This document shows positions 40,129 through 59,470 of a stretch of DNA of 64,000 nt, piece by piece. The notes beneath the pieces were generated by a model. It worked only from the letters and a program-made list of their open reading frames with translations, ran no database searches and was not told the origin of the DNA. The stretch's first letter is position 1. Each line of letters begins with the position of its first letter. Origin of the DNA: Dendrophyllia cribrosa (taxonomy: Eukaryota; Cnidaria; Anthozoa; Scleractinia; Dendrophylliidae); assembly GCA_024195265.1 (NCBI GenBank), contig JAJLRJ010000011.1:2415366-2479365 (forward strand), written 5' to 3'. Position numbers and translations under genes: made by a program.

Positions 40129-42168
40129 ATATTTAGTTCATTGTTTATTTTTTTTAAGTTTTTGTGAATTGTGCACATAACTTAAACCAGATTTTCACAC
40201 TTTCCTTTTATAAAGTATTGCTTAGTAGAAGACCACGTTATTTTGTTGTTATAAAAAAAGAATGGTGGAATGTTTTAGTTATATGTATAGTCTTCAACAG
40301 CTGTAAATGAAACCAATCTTATGTTAATTTTGTATTTAACTATAAAGAGGTTTTTTTTTTACTTGAAGAAGTTTGCAATAATTAACACATTATTTTGGAC
40401 AATGCATAGGAAAGGATAGTCAATGTAAGGATCTTTCAATATTACTGAAGGTTCTCATTAAAAAAGAACATTTTATTGTTGCAATGCAGTGTTACCAGTG
40501 CTTCTCTAAATAGATGACTTAATGCAAACATCAATGAATGGGTTATCATGCAAAGGACTAGAACTCATTAAAAGGATTTATCAGATTTGAGTTTAGATAG
40601 ATAAACACCAACCAATTTTGCACCATATTTTTATAACAAGCAGTAATCCAGATTATGGAGACACGTTCGAAGGAATTTCCGGCGGAAATGAGCCCCTGAA
40701 AAAAAAACAATAGGGGCGGCCATTTGGAAGACCGTCTACCAAAAAATCTCAGATTTTACTGCATGTAAACCACAGGACAACCAACACGAAATTAGGATTG
40801 CGTTCTTCGAACGCGACAAGCACCTTGATTATGAACATGCAGTTTCCTTGAATAATATTACATTAATAACTGTTCTGGAGGCGCTGTGACAGTAATGGTT
40901 CACATGTTGGACTTTAGATTTGAATGTCAGTGCCGGGTTAGAAAAGAAACTTTGTCAGCTCCACATTGTCTCTCTCTGTACCCAGGCTATAAGTGGGTAC
41001 CGGTGATAAAATACTGGGGTGGACTAGGATCCCATCTGGGATGAGCTTGTTCCTTCATGCTACAGAAACTGGATTTAACTCCAGTCTTTTGGGTCACCTG
41101 ACTGTGACTTTACCTTTTTTACATTTACTGTTATATAAGCATGACTTATTAAAGAAATTATGGACGTTCGCACGAAAATATTCTAACATCTTTTTTTGTA
41201 AAACTTTTAATACAGCTAGGTTATGAGTTATTTGTGTCAGAAATGCAAAAAAAAATGGGGGTCACTGACTTGGTTTCCGAGATAAGTTATCTGAAAGGCG
41301 ACCCTAATTTTGAAAAATTGGTCTTCCTTACTGGATATGACCCCAATGTCTGTAATTCTAAACATATTGCAAATGAATCCCTAAATGCAACTTTCTTTCC
41401 CAAATTTTATGCGAGTAGGTCTGTTAAGCAAATTCATTCAACTGGTGACGTCCCTGAAAGGAAATCTAATCTTTAAATGACAGCATTTGCAAACCCTGAC
41501 AGCCACAAGTTGGCAGGATTTGATGTCGCGTGGGTAGAAAAATGAAAAAAAAAACTTTCTACATTTATTTTTTGTTCATTTTTTCACAATCTGTTGAGAA
41601 TTGACAAATAAAATTGTCTACCAAAAATAAATTGGGGGTCACTGACCATCCACGCGAGGTAAATGAAAGCAAATTTAACGCAATGGCTACCAGCCCTTTG
41701 TGTGCTTAGATGTCTTCATTTGAGCGCACGCTCGTACATGAGCGTGAACGTCCTCAAGTTACATGTACCTTTGTTCATAATTTCTGTATTAAATTTGCGA
41801 AACGGTTAAGGCCACAGCTATAAGAGTCATTTGAGAGTCATAAATAATTGCAATTTTCTCAATTGGTAATGTTACATTGAACTAACAGTATTTTGGAGTT
41901 CCAGGTAACATTATCACCGAGGTTATTATTTTTCTGATTTTGTTATGCAAGAATATGATAAAACCTAGAAGTGATTCATCCATAGAAGTGACAGGAGCAA
42001 TAACTGAACCTTTTGGGTTTCATGGTTTGGTGCCGCATGGAGTGCATTCCATAATCACCTTGTTGTTCCCCCTAGGGAACATAAACTGAACTTTCTAAAG
42101 AAAACCAGAGTACCATAATTTTGTAAAAAAGTCAGACAACTTAAAAAAGTCATTTAAACAAAAGGCTG
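40129..42168. other. Intergenic, no gene recognised
   Basis: Two plus-strand frames (40993..41226, 41234..41476) are short and lack domains. A GGGGGTCACTGAC block occurs twice (near 41257 and 41635), hinting at another repeat family. Confidence 0.5.
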
Positions 42169-42359
42169 CTAAAAGGATGGATTTTCTCCACTGAAGTTTG
42201 GAGTGTGATTCATCGACTGTTCTGGTGGGAAAAATGGGTAGCCTTGATTATCCATATTTGCTGTGTCGCTGTTGGCTTTAACAAAGCTTGATGCAATTGG
42301 TGGTGGTTTGGACAAGACAGCACCTCCTCTTCCTCTGTTACTTTGTCCACCTCTCAAAG
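42169..42359 (-). CDS. Zinc-finger gene exon 5 (terminal)
   Basis: Acceptor TCTTTCCAG|CT. Encodes LRGGQSNRGRGGAVLSKPPP and a Ser/Asn/Pro tail ending in a TAG stop. No finger. RGG boxes suggest RNA binding. Confidence 0.85.
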
Positions 42360-43061
42360 CTGGAAAGACAATATTTTACAGTGAAATTTTATTCTATGCG
42401 TACACTGTATGTTGTGGTTCAAATTTTTGGGGGGCTTGAAAATTTTCAAACCAATTTCATTTTTATTTTCTCAGATTCATTTCCAAGAGCACAAAAATCA
42501 CACTGGTTTGACAAATTTTCAACCCCCAAAAAAATTTAACCATAAAACACCTATATTTTTTTAACAATCAGAGTACTACAACTACAAACAGAAGAAGTCA
42601 GCAGTCAGCTAGTTCATACATGTAATTCAGACAAGATCATCATTATAAACATCACCATCACTATTATCTCCATTACTTTTCAGTCTGGAAAGTGCCAGAA
42701 CAAACTGATGACAGTATGGTACACTTAACATGTAAGATTGTGCATTTTACATACCTCCTCTACCCCTGCCCTGACCACGCCCTCTCCCTCTTCCTCTAAA
42801 CTGTCCAGCTGGGGGATGCCCATGAACTCTTCTAAGATGCTTTGGACTAGTTAAATGTTGTTCTAGCTGTTTCTGGGAGTTAAAGTTTGTGGTACAATCT
42901 TTACAGTAAAACATCATCGGGGCATCACCATCTGCTGGTAATGATGCTGCTCCTAAAACATAAACATTATTTATCAATAGCAGACAATGAAGAGAAAAGG
43001 ACTAATAAAAAAAATTGCCAATTTCCTCTGCTCACTAAGGTCTGTTTTTTTTCTCTCCTCC

Positions 43062-43093
<32 letters not shown>

Positions 43094-46000
43094 ACAATTT
43101 GCATGTCCAGCTTGGTGTATTTACAATGTTTTTTTATTGACACACATTTTAAGAAAGAGGTATACATGCATGTACATGTAAGAGACCTTGTTCCTTATTG
43201 TGCATTAATTTGTGTGTCCAGCTTGGTGTATTTTTTTTTCTTATGGCATACATTTAAAGAACAAGGTATATTGCACAACCATAGCAAAAATTAGTCAATT
43301 AATTATTTTCACAGCTTATTTTCACAGCTGCATGCAATCCTGGACATTACTCTAAATATTAGAGAGACACACACACACAAAAAACAACCTCTACCCCTGC
43401 CCTGACCACGCCCTCTCCCTCTCCATGTCCCTCTAAACTGTCCAGCTGGGGGATGAAATCTGTTAAGATGCTTTGGACTTGTTAAATGTTGTACAAGCTG
43501 ATTCTGGGAGTTAAAGTTCATGTTGCAATCTTCACAGTAAAACATCATCAGGACATCGCCATCTGCAGGTGATGATGCTGCTCCTGAAACATAAACATAT
43601 TATTTATCAACAGCAGACAATAAAAAGAGAAGGATAAACAAAAAATTGCCAATTTCAACCACTCGCTCAGGTCTGGTTTTCTCTCCCCCCATCTCACCCA
43701 AGACCAAGCAGACTCTTTTCCAGGAGAGCAGCTGATAGTTGAGCCTAATAGACGTGTCACATGCCATTACCTCTAAAGGACTGGTAAGCAAAGCAGTCAG
43801 TAGGTGGTGATTTTTGCCAGCAGCCCCCTACTTTGACAACCCTGCTGATTCCGGTTCAACTGTTTAAATCTGTTCACTTCTGTTTAATATATGAATGTAG
43901 CTGTTTACAAAATATGATAATAACTTCGCTTATATTGCTAGTGGAAAGTAATTTCACTATGAGCAATTATTATTATTTGCTAGTGGACATTAAGTTACAG
44001 TCAAAACCGGTCAAGCGTTCCTGCTAAGAATGAATTAATGAATTCATTATTGCAAATTTGATTTCATTACTCGTTTCAATAATCCGCTCTTCGAATAAAT
44101 AATGCAAAATTCAAAATAAGCCTCGATTCAAAAATCGAATTTTGATTGGATTAATGAACAAAAGGTTTAGGCTTTATATCAATCGCAAATTGATATAAAC
44201 TCGTGGTTATTTGGGAAAATTCGAGGAAGAAGTATAGCGAGAGCCATGTAATTGTTGATAGTTTTTTTGTATCTCAGAAAGCCTTCTCATACAGCGCTCC
44301 ATAAATCTGATTTTTCCAATACAAGTGTTTCATTATAACGGCAAACTATAGCCATAATAGTTACCATGCACTAATGCTTGAAAAGAGGAAAAGTTTCCCA
44401 ACAAAATGGATTATAAACCTACCTTTTCGTCACACGAGGAAGACGGAGATCTTGCCGCCATCTTTGTTGACAAGTCGCGGTCAACCTGGTGCTAAGTATT
44501 CCATATATAGCATAAACCTTTTGTTCATTAATCCAATCAAAATTCGATTTTTGAATCGAGGCCTATTTTGAATTTTGCATTATTTATTCGAAGAGCGGAT
44601 TATTGAAACGAGTAATGAAATCAAATTTGCAATAATGAATTCATTAATTCATTCTTGGCGGGAACGCTTGACCGGTTTTGACTGTAATTACCAACCAGTA
44701 AGCATACTGATCGAAACTGCAGACAATCTGGAAAAACCACAGAGAAAAAAACAATAAATAGACAATGCATGCTAAGACTATAATAGAAAAAAACAATTTT
44801 ACTACGTACTAGAAACAGAATTCTTGTGCTTTGCTCCCATTAGATGCATGTCCATTTGACTCTTGGAGTTCAATGTCACACAACAGAATTCACAGTGTAG
44901 TTCATTAGTTTCTGTATTTTCTGATGACAAAGCTGTTTCACTTGCAGTTGTACCCACTGAAAGGGCTTCCATTAATTGCCCTTGTGAAAGCGTACCAGCA
45001 GCTGCCTCTTCAGCAGAAGGTTCTGTTTGATCGTTTTCTTCTATTTTGCCAACATGACTTAAGGCTTGTAATTTGCGCTTGTGTGCCTGGCCGTTAAAAT
45101 GCTGCTCTGCCTGTGTTTTAGAGTTGAATTTTTTTAAGCAGATGACGCATGCTTGATGGACTCTGCCCTGGGGTGACCATGTGGTTTTGGCTTTGGGGAG
45201 TACTGTTGGATTACATGTAGGACTGGAGTTTAATTCAGAGCTGCTAGTATGTTGTTCAGTTGAATCCGTCATCTGAAAAAAAAAGTAGACAGAGGGAAAA
45301 TCAGCATTAGCATTCTCCTTCCAATAGGCATTCCCTTTCTAAAGAGCACCCCCATGAGTTTCCTTTTGTTTATAAGCGCCCCTTTTGTTATAAGCCCCCC
45401 ACCCCCCCCCCTGAAGATGCCATGGCAGAAAGCTATCTTATTGAAAGAAGTGAACCATTGTTAATGTTTTTACCTTTGTTCTGACTATGCGAATTGTGCA
45501 ATTTCACAAGGTTCCCATGTTGATGTCTGAGTTTCGTGCAGTACCATGTCGCAAGTTCCAAGTTTCACTGAATCTTCTTGTGGATAATTTGTCACTAATG
45601 TCACTGTTTTAACACCATGTCGCTCTTTGGAATTTACCCTGACTTTATTATTGCAAATTTGATTTCATTACCCATTTGATTGGATTAACCCTTCAACCCT
45701 CAAGAGTGCCAAAGGTAACAATTCAAGAAAGATCCCAAATTTCATTTTGTAAAATATTGAAAAACAAATGTTACCATCCAAAAGTACTGCTGAAGAGGTA
45801 TCATTTGAATGGTCACACCATAGGATTTCATCCACAGACTCAAAAGTTAGAACAAATGGTACCATGCAAAAGTACTGCCAAAGAGGTTTCATTTGAATGG
45901 TCACACCATAGGATTTCATCAACAGACTCAAAAGTTAGAATAAATGGTACCATGCAAAAGTACTGTTGAAGAGGTTTCATTTGAATGGTCACACCATAGG

Positions 46001-48159
46001 ATTTCATCCACAGACTCAAAAGTTAGAACAAATGGTACCATGCAAAAAGTACTGCCAAAGAGGTTTCATTTGAATGGTTACACAATAGGATTTCATCAAC
46101 AGACTCAAAAGTTAGAACAAATGGTACCATGCAAAAAGTACTGCCAAAGAGGTTTCATTTGAATGGTTACACCATAGGATTTCATCGACAGATTCAAAAG
46201 TTAGAACTACACTGCATGTCTCCATAACTGACTCTGGGAGTGAAAGGGTTGATGAATTGTTTTACACTGTCACTTGATTGACACTTGAGAATTTGACAGG
46301 GTTTTGATAGTTGCATATTTGCATGTAAAAGGTGACAATTGACTAACAACCCAAATTGGAATGTACTTTACTTAATTATCCTGTTAGCAGAGGTTTTTCA
46401 CCTTCTTTTTCTCCGGAGAAGTACTTTTTTCTCAGGAGTGTAATGAATAACCGGCATGAAAAGACATCTATGAAACACAAATAACAAGATGAAAAACCTT
46501 TTCTTGTAGGGTACTAACTTAATAATAAATTGAATGTCAATAATTCTTTTTTTATTCTTGACAATTGTCCATTTAAAAGTAACAATGTAACAATGAGCTG
46601 ATGTCCGATCTCATTCTCATACATGTAAGTGTATGTAAAGCACCATGAAACATTTGATTTGTGCGCTACATGAGACATCATTCATGTATGTATTTCTGTT
46701 TAACCTCATACATTAATTAATGCATGTAGTTGCTATTGGTTTTTCTTAAGGTGTTCTATTGTTTCAGCTTTTGTCTCACTTTTAAAGTGCCCATAACAAT
46801 TTTTTTATTTTCTTATCTAAATCTACAGGTCAGATAATGAACATCTGCGAAAAATTTTTTTGATTTCAGCAAAACGTGAATTTTTTATGAATATTTCAAA
46901 TCTTCCAAATCCTATTTTTTGCGGTATACCTGTCCCGCTGTTAAGAGGGCCAACGGGCTCAAATGTTCCTTAATATACGTCACAGTTCTTTTGTTTGAAG
47001 TCACAGGTTCCTTTGTTTGAAGTTATGTGTTCCTTAACCTACGTCACGGATCCTTTGTTAACCGAGAGAGACCGAGAGGAGACTAATGCAAATGGTGGAC
47101 CAAAATGGCGGCAAATTTCGAAGACTTTAAAAAATCATAAAAAATTCACGTTTTGCTGAAATCAAAAAATTTTTTCGCGGATGTTCATTACGTGACGTGT
47201 AGATTTAGATAAGAAAATAAAAAAAATCGTTATGGGAACTTTAAGAAAGGTATGCATAACAAATATATGGGGTTATACAAAAATCTTTTCTTACATATTT
47301 AACATGACATGGGCAAGAAAGTACTTTTCAAAACAGCTGTCAGACTAATTCCAATTTATATATTTCCTTTAACATCCTTATAATAAAATTGTTAAATTCT
47401 TTTAAAGTGATGAAGTGATCTCACAGAAACTTGATTCACTGTCTAACTTATTTTGCTACATTTTGTAACAAAACACATGTAGACGAAACAAGTTTATTTA
47501 ATTTTATAAACAGGGCTTTATCTTCAAACAATAAAGCTTCAAAATATCTGGCCACACACTAGAATTTAATATTAAAACAGCTCTATAAAAGAAATTCACA
47601 AAGTGTTTGAAGAAATTAAGATTTTGACATTAAACACCTGTTAACACAAAATCCTTGTTTTAAGCATTTCAAGTATATGAAACAGTAAGCTTAAGCTTGT
47701 ATAAAACAGCTGTAAAAGGATTGTGAAAAATCAAATAAATTTACTGGATTTAAGCAAAAATATAAGCTTATAGGGCCTTACCGAGCATAACATTTCTTTC
47801 TTCTTTGCATTGAGTTGATGGGATTTTCCTCCTTTGTGATGAGTAGCTTGGATTAGTGAATTGAGCTGTACTTTGCAGATCTCGCAAAAGAATTGCTGAG
47901 TTGTTTGTCGAGCCGGCTGCTTGTTTGGAATGTTGTTGTGTTGTTGAAAATCTGGTATAAATTTTCGCTTTCTTCCTGCATTAAATAACTTAGCATTGTT
48001 TTGATAACTGTTGTTATTCACAAAAGAATAGCCTGAGAAAACAGACGTTTTCGTTTCCCAAGTGGTGGCGCCGCGAAACGACGTCTGTTTTCTCAGGCTG
48101 ACAAAAGAAGAGACGTTTTGCTGTGGAAAAGTATCTTGCATAGAATGAAAGGTCGCCAT
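42169..48159 (-). CDS. Matrin/U1-type zinc-finger protein (ZNF346/ZNF385-like), 5 exons, up to 474 aa
   Basis: Exons on the minus strand: 47782..48159, 44810..45272, 43389..43583, 42755..42952, 42169..42359. All junctions fit in phase and the total is 1,425 nt. Five C2H2 fingers of the dsRNA-binding matrin/U1 type are present: FFCEICKVQLNS (exon 1), ACVICLKKFNSK and HCEFCCVTLNSK (exon 2), FYCEDCNMNFNS (exon 3) and FYCKDCTTNFNS (exon 4). Each has the long-linker H-x5-H end. The C-terminal half has RG-rich tracts (RGRGRGQGRGRG). Family members bind structured RNA in the nucleus; that role is inferred. Exons 3 and 4 are duplicates. Exact orthology to ZNF346 or ZNF385 cannot be settled by eye. 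Confidence 0.85.
42409..42548. mobile_element. Palindromic MITE-like element, relative of 39967
   Basis: Starts ATGTTGTGGTTCAAATTTTT and closes AAAAATTTAACCATAAAAC. The centre TTCTCAGATTCATTTCC is shared with the copy at 39967. It lies in intron 4 of the zinc-finger gene. Confidence 0.6.
42755..42952 (-). CDS. Zinc-finger gene exon 4 (duplicate of exon 3)
   Basis: Acceptor ATGTTTTAG|GA, donor GGAG|GTATGT. It encodes one matrin-type finger (FYCKDCTTNFNSQKQLEQHL) and an RG tract. 198 nt, so it can be included or skipped without a frame change. Confidence 0.87.
43098..43275. repeat. Short tandem duplication in intron 3
   Basis: GTCCAGCTTGGTGTATTT recurs at about 43107 and 43217 with similar downstream text (ACATTTWAAGAA). 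A C-run of about 20 at 43064-43082 precedes it. Confidence 0.6.
43389..43583 (-). CDS. Zinc-finger gene exon 3 (duplicate of exon 4)
   Basis: Acceptor TATGTTTCAG|GA. One finger (FYCEDCNMNFNSQNQLVQHL) and an RG tract, about 80% like exon 4 at the protein level by eye. The donor position has changed to AGAG|GTTGTT, weaker than the GGAG|GTATGT of exon 4. The frame reads through into a CA/GT repeat if the donor fails. 195 nt, a multiple of three, so skipping is silent for the frame. May be alternatively used or fading. Confidence 0.75.
43994..44687. mobile_element. Long fold-back element, arms about 175 bp
   Basis: The left arm (about 43994-44168) and right arm (about 44514-44687) are near-perfect reverse complements, with ends TTACAGTCAAAACCGGTCAA and TTGACCGGTTTTGACTGTAA. 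The 345-bp centre has its own palindrome (ATATCAATCGCAAATTGATAT region) and no credible gene. A small fragment of the arm recurs near 45650-45685, next to the piggyBac-like element. It lies in intron 2 of the zinc-finger gene. Confidence 0.75.
44810..45272 (-). CDS. Zinc-finger gene exon 2
   Basis: Acceptor TTTTTTCAG|ATG, donor TCTA|GTACGT. The exon happens to open with ATG, so an alternative start is possible. Two fingers (ACVICLKKFNSKTQAEQHFN and HCEFCCVTLNSKSQMDMHLM) are separated by an acidic, Ser/Thr-rich linker. Confidence 0.87.
45689..46248. mobile_element. piggyBac-like MITE carrying an 84-bp minisatellite array
   Basis: TTAA (45685-45688) precedes CCCTTCAACCCTCAAGAGT. The right end is ACTCTGGGAGTGAAAGGG, then TTGA (a degraded TTAA). 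Between the ends, five to six tandem units of about 84 bp carry GGTACCATGCAAAAGTACTG, TTTCATTTGAATGGT and CAGACTCAAAAGTTAGAA. The frames translated from the array are not genes. Confidence 0.7.
46786..47245. mobile_element. Long-TIR MITE-like element
   Basis: The left side AAAGTGCCCATAACAATTTT continues through CTTATCTAAATCTACA and CAGCAAAACGTGAATTTTTT. It is mirrored at the right by AAAAAATTCACGTTTTGCTG, TGTAGATTTAGATAAG and TTATGGGAACTTT. Arms of about 130 bp around a GC-richer centre. Non-coding. Confidence 0.7.
47782..48159 (-). CDS. Zinc-finger gene exon 1, with an exonised transposon
   Basis: ATG at 48159, donor TCG|GTAAGG in phase 0. Residues 20-44 derive from a palindromic transposon insertion (see 48029). 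Residues 90-115 form a finger (FFCEICKVQLNSLIQATHHK) of the matrin type, followed by a basic stretch. The start is the first ATG after a GC-rich upstream region. Confidence 0.85.
48029..48100. mobile_element. Small palindromic MITE inside coding exon 1
   Basis: AGCCTGAGAAAACAGACG at one end mirrors CGTCTGTTTTCTCAGGCT at the other. ACAAAAGAA flanks it directly on both sides (48020-48028 and 48101-48109). Element plus one flank is 81 bp, exactly 27 codons, so the frame is kept. Confidence 0.75.
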
Positions 48160-48660
48160 TTTGAAGTCAGTTGCTTTTAGCGCGGCGCGCGCGGTTTCCG
48201 ATTCGACAAATATCCCTTTATGTCATAATCACTAAACAGTCGTAACCCACGGGCCTAATAGGTGCATCGGAAAAATTAAAGGGGCTACGTCGCAATTTTT
48301 TAAGTTACTTTAAAAAGCCAAAATCAGCTTTATATCAGCGAGCGAAAACCCAAAAATAAGGGTTGAGTTTTGTTTAACATTGCACTAACAGTAACGATAA
48401 GTGTCTTGGGCTGCAAATGGCCAGGAAGAAAATGGATTGTATCTTGAATAAGTTGGACTAATTTTCTCAAGTTTATCGCTTCTGTCTTGGAAAAATCGTT
48501 TATTTTGTCTTCGATCTAGAATTTACTTGATAACTTCCTCTTAGTGTTCTATACTGAGCATTTTGTGTATGACAAAGGAACTTAGTTTTAATTTGAGGTA
48601 GTTTAATTTGTGAAATTAATTAATTTGTGAGGCAGTGAAATCACCATGACACAGCTCCTG
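48160..48660. other. Promoter side of the zinc-finger gene; no other gene
   Basis: A GCGCGGCGCGCGCGG patch just upstream of the start (48179-48195) marks the likely promoter. The rest is AT-rich and uncharacterised. Confidence 0.4.
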
Positions 48661-48877
48661 TAAGGCGGTTTGACACGACAAACTATTAGCAAACTTGTGT
48701 TGGTAAACTCTAATTTTGCCGAAAATGTTGGCAAGATTAGAAAGATCTAGAAACAAGTTCTATTTGTCGCCAACAATTTGCTAACTGTTGATGTCGCGTT
48801 CACACGCGTCCACTTAATTGACTTTGTCAACACGAACTGAATTTGCCATCTTTAGCTCGTCGTGTAAAGGCGCCTTA
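48661..48877. mobile_element. MITE-like element
   Basis: Ends TAAGGCGGTTTGACACGAC and GTCGTGTAAAGGCGCCTTA are imperfect inverted repeats. The interior has a TTTGCYAAC/GTTRGCAAA pairing. About 217 bp. Confidence 0.6.
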
Positions 48878-49817
48878 ACCATTGTGCGCCGGGCCTTTCC
48901 CCACATCAGACCAGCAAACAACAACATCATTAAGAAATCAGGTCATTTTTATTTACAATGATATTGATTTCAGTGGGAATATAAATCTGAAAACAAATCG
49001 AGGAAGGCTGATTTGACCAACTATTTAACAATTAGATTATGAACTCGAGATTTCTATCCCGAATCAATTATCACTCGATAGAAATCAAAAGCGAATAATC
49101 TAATTGTTTTAGTATAAATCTACTAGACGTTCAAAGCTTAACAACAAATACTCTTCACAGACACTTCTAAAACGCGAAGAAGCGGCCGCCATTAGGCTAC
49201 TCACTCTACTCACTTTCTACAACAGAATAGATAGTATAGCAACGTAGCCAATAAAAGAACAGCATTCGTGATAGGACGCTAATAGATTTATACTACAACC
49301 TATTACAGTATGTGATAGCTATATGTTGATGTGGCACCCACAGAAGCCTTAGGTTGCTGTTCTGCCATCTTAACTACAAGTTATATTAGTACATTACAAC
49401 TTTTTAAGTTTACTTTACAAAAATACTTAGTATTATTTTTATCAGTACTTTACTGTAATAACTATTTTTAGCTAGAGTGGTTTTCATTTGACTGTGCAAA
49501 ACAATCATGTATTCGTCTCGATTTGCTCATTCAATTAGTTCATTTACCTTCTCAAATACATTAATAATTCATGACGAAAATACAAAGGAAATTAATGTTT
49601 AATGAGTGTTTGGAAATCAGTTGAAACACTCCTCATTTTTGCATCCTTAATTTCTCCTTTTAAAATCATTTTGTTTGAGAAGTAATATCAAACATTCGAC
49701 ACAGTATTTCATCGGGTATCCAAAACCAGAAGTCCAAAAATTCGTGCATTATCTAACCCCCGTTTTACCGTTTTACAAAGTTTTACTTCAACGGTTGCGT
49801 TGGTTGCGTATTTTGTG
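48878..49817. other. Intergenic, no gene recognised
   Basis: Contains a possible fold-back at about 49024-49115 (CAATTAGATTAT... mirrored by ...ATAATCTAATTG). Otherwise AT-rich with no supported exon. Confidence 0.45.
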
Positions 49818-50072
49818 TAAGTGTTGCAAGTAATTTCGTGATTGCTTTGGTTCAACATTTCTATGCCTTGTGATTGGCTAAAAAAATCTCGCGCCACTTT
49901 CTCAACCAATCAGAAGCAAACCCAAAACCAATCGTGACTTGCTCGCACGCGTTTTCCCGCGCTTGGCGCCGGCGACATGTCTTTGCTTCTGGCTCTGATT
50001 GGTTCATCGGATTGTCTGCGCCTGCTGTGATTGGCCAGAGTAATTACTTTGGTTTTGGTCTTACGATACTCA
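49818..50072. mobile_element. CCAAT-rich MITE, copy 3
   Basis: Shares TTGTGATTGGCTAAAAA, TCTCGCGCCACTTTCTCAAC, AAAACCAATCGTGACTTGCT and TGATTGGCCAGAGTAATTAC with the copy at 14606. Complete by its ends. Confidence 0.7.
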
Positions 50073-50104
50073 TGTAAAAACTGCGTTATTCAGTTATATT
50101 ATCT

Positions 50105-50247
50105 GGCCCCGGTTGTTCAAAAGGTAGATAGCGCTATCCACCGGATAAATCACTATCCAGCGGATAACAAAATGGATAACCACTGGATAGTGATTTAAGT
50201 GATTTATCCGGTGAATAGTGCTATTCACCTTTTGAGCAACCGGGGCC
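50105..50247. mobile_element. Palindromic MITE with GGCCCCGGTTGTTCAAAA ends
   Basis: The left end GGCCCCGGTTGTTCAAAAGG is mirrored by CCTTTTGAGCAACCGGGGCC. The interior repeats GGATAAATCACTATCC-type blocks. About 143 bp. Confidence 0.75.
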
Positions 50248-50369
50248 TGATTAATAGCGCTTTTCAATGGATAAAAATAGTTCCAAATAGTCCTTAAAAA
50301 CTCAAAGGCAAAAAAAGAATAAAAAATATGCCTAAAATTGTGTAAAAGCTGCCCGGAATAGATGAGTTT

Positions 50370-50538
50370 CAGGGGCGGATCCAGGATTTTGAAATGGGGG
50401 GTGAAATTCACCTCAAAAAAGATATCAGAGAAATAAAATATTATTTTTTTGAGAAATACTTTAGAAAAAAGAAAGAAAGGGTCTCAGAAAAGGGGGGTGA
50501 AAATTCATCCATTTCACTCCCCCCTGGATCCGCCCCTG
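50370..50538. mobile_element. hAT-like MITE
   Basis: Ends CAGGGGCGGATCCAGGA and CCTGGATCCGCCCCTG are inverted. TGAGTTTC on the left and TGAGTGTC on the right (7 of 8 identical) look like an 8-bp target duplication. Interior is purine-rich, non-coding. It lies just downstream of the IRF gene's last exon. Confidence 0.7.
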
Positions 50539-50635
50539 AGTGTCTAACTTCTTAGTGTCTAGTTTAACGACAGTCAATGGAAAACCACTCTTCATAACAA
50601 CAATTAATGCAAGCTACTCGTGTAAATACGCTTTA

Positions 50636-59059
<8,424 letters not shown>

Positions 59060-59397
59060 TATGCAGCCTGTAAAACAGTTGACACAACTAAGCAGGTAGA
59101 AATTGCAGATTACACTTTAATGTTACATGCGCAATGGGAAGTGAAACTTGCTGACAAAACTCAGAGAGCAAAGAGCTAACCTCATCGTAAGCTAAAACGC
59201 CATCAGTCGTTTACACTTCCAAACCGCATGTTAAAAGTTCCAAGCTATATTTAATGCGCAAATTCTAATTAACGCTTTAGTAACAAGAATTAGATGGCAC
59301 ATGATGTAAGGTGTGGTTGCAGTGGAAGTCTTATAAAACGGAAATGGTTAGTATGGAGTAATATTTTAATAATACAATTAAAGGCGTTCATACTCAC

Positions 59398-59470
59398 ACT
59401 TTTCCTCGAAAACGCGTGGCACAGGATAAAAAATAGACTCTGTCGCAATCCGTAAGCGTGGAGGAAAGAG
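59398..59470 (-). other. Possible IRF 5' untranslated exon
   Basis: A strong donor, GGAAAAGT|GTGAGTAT, at 59397 faces the acceptor at 59068. The sequence before it (CCACGCGTTTTCGAGG) is GC-richer than its surroundings. Upstream limit is a guess. Confidence 0.35.

Larger units (their letters stand above)
45273..47781 (-). other. Zinc-finger gene intron 1 (2.5 kb)
   Basis: Mostly occupied by two mobile elements (45689..46248 and 46786..47245). The remainder is AT-rich without exons. Confidence 0.6.

Noticed and set aside
45668..46162. Repetitive frames with similar peptides on both strands
   Set aside because: They are translations of the 84-bp array; the same peptides appear wherever the array occurs (also 54591-55172 and 55823-56160).
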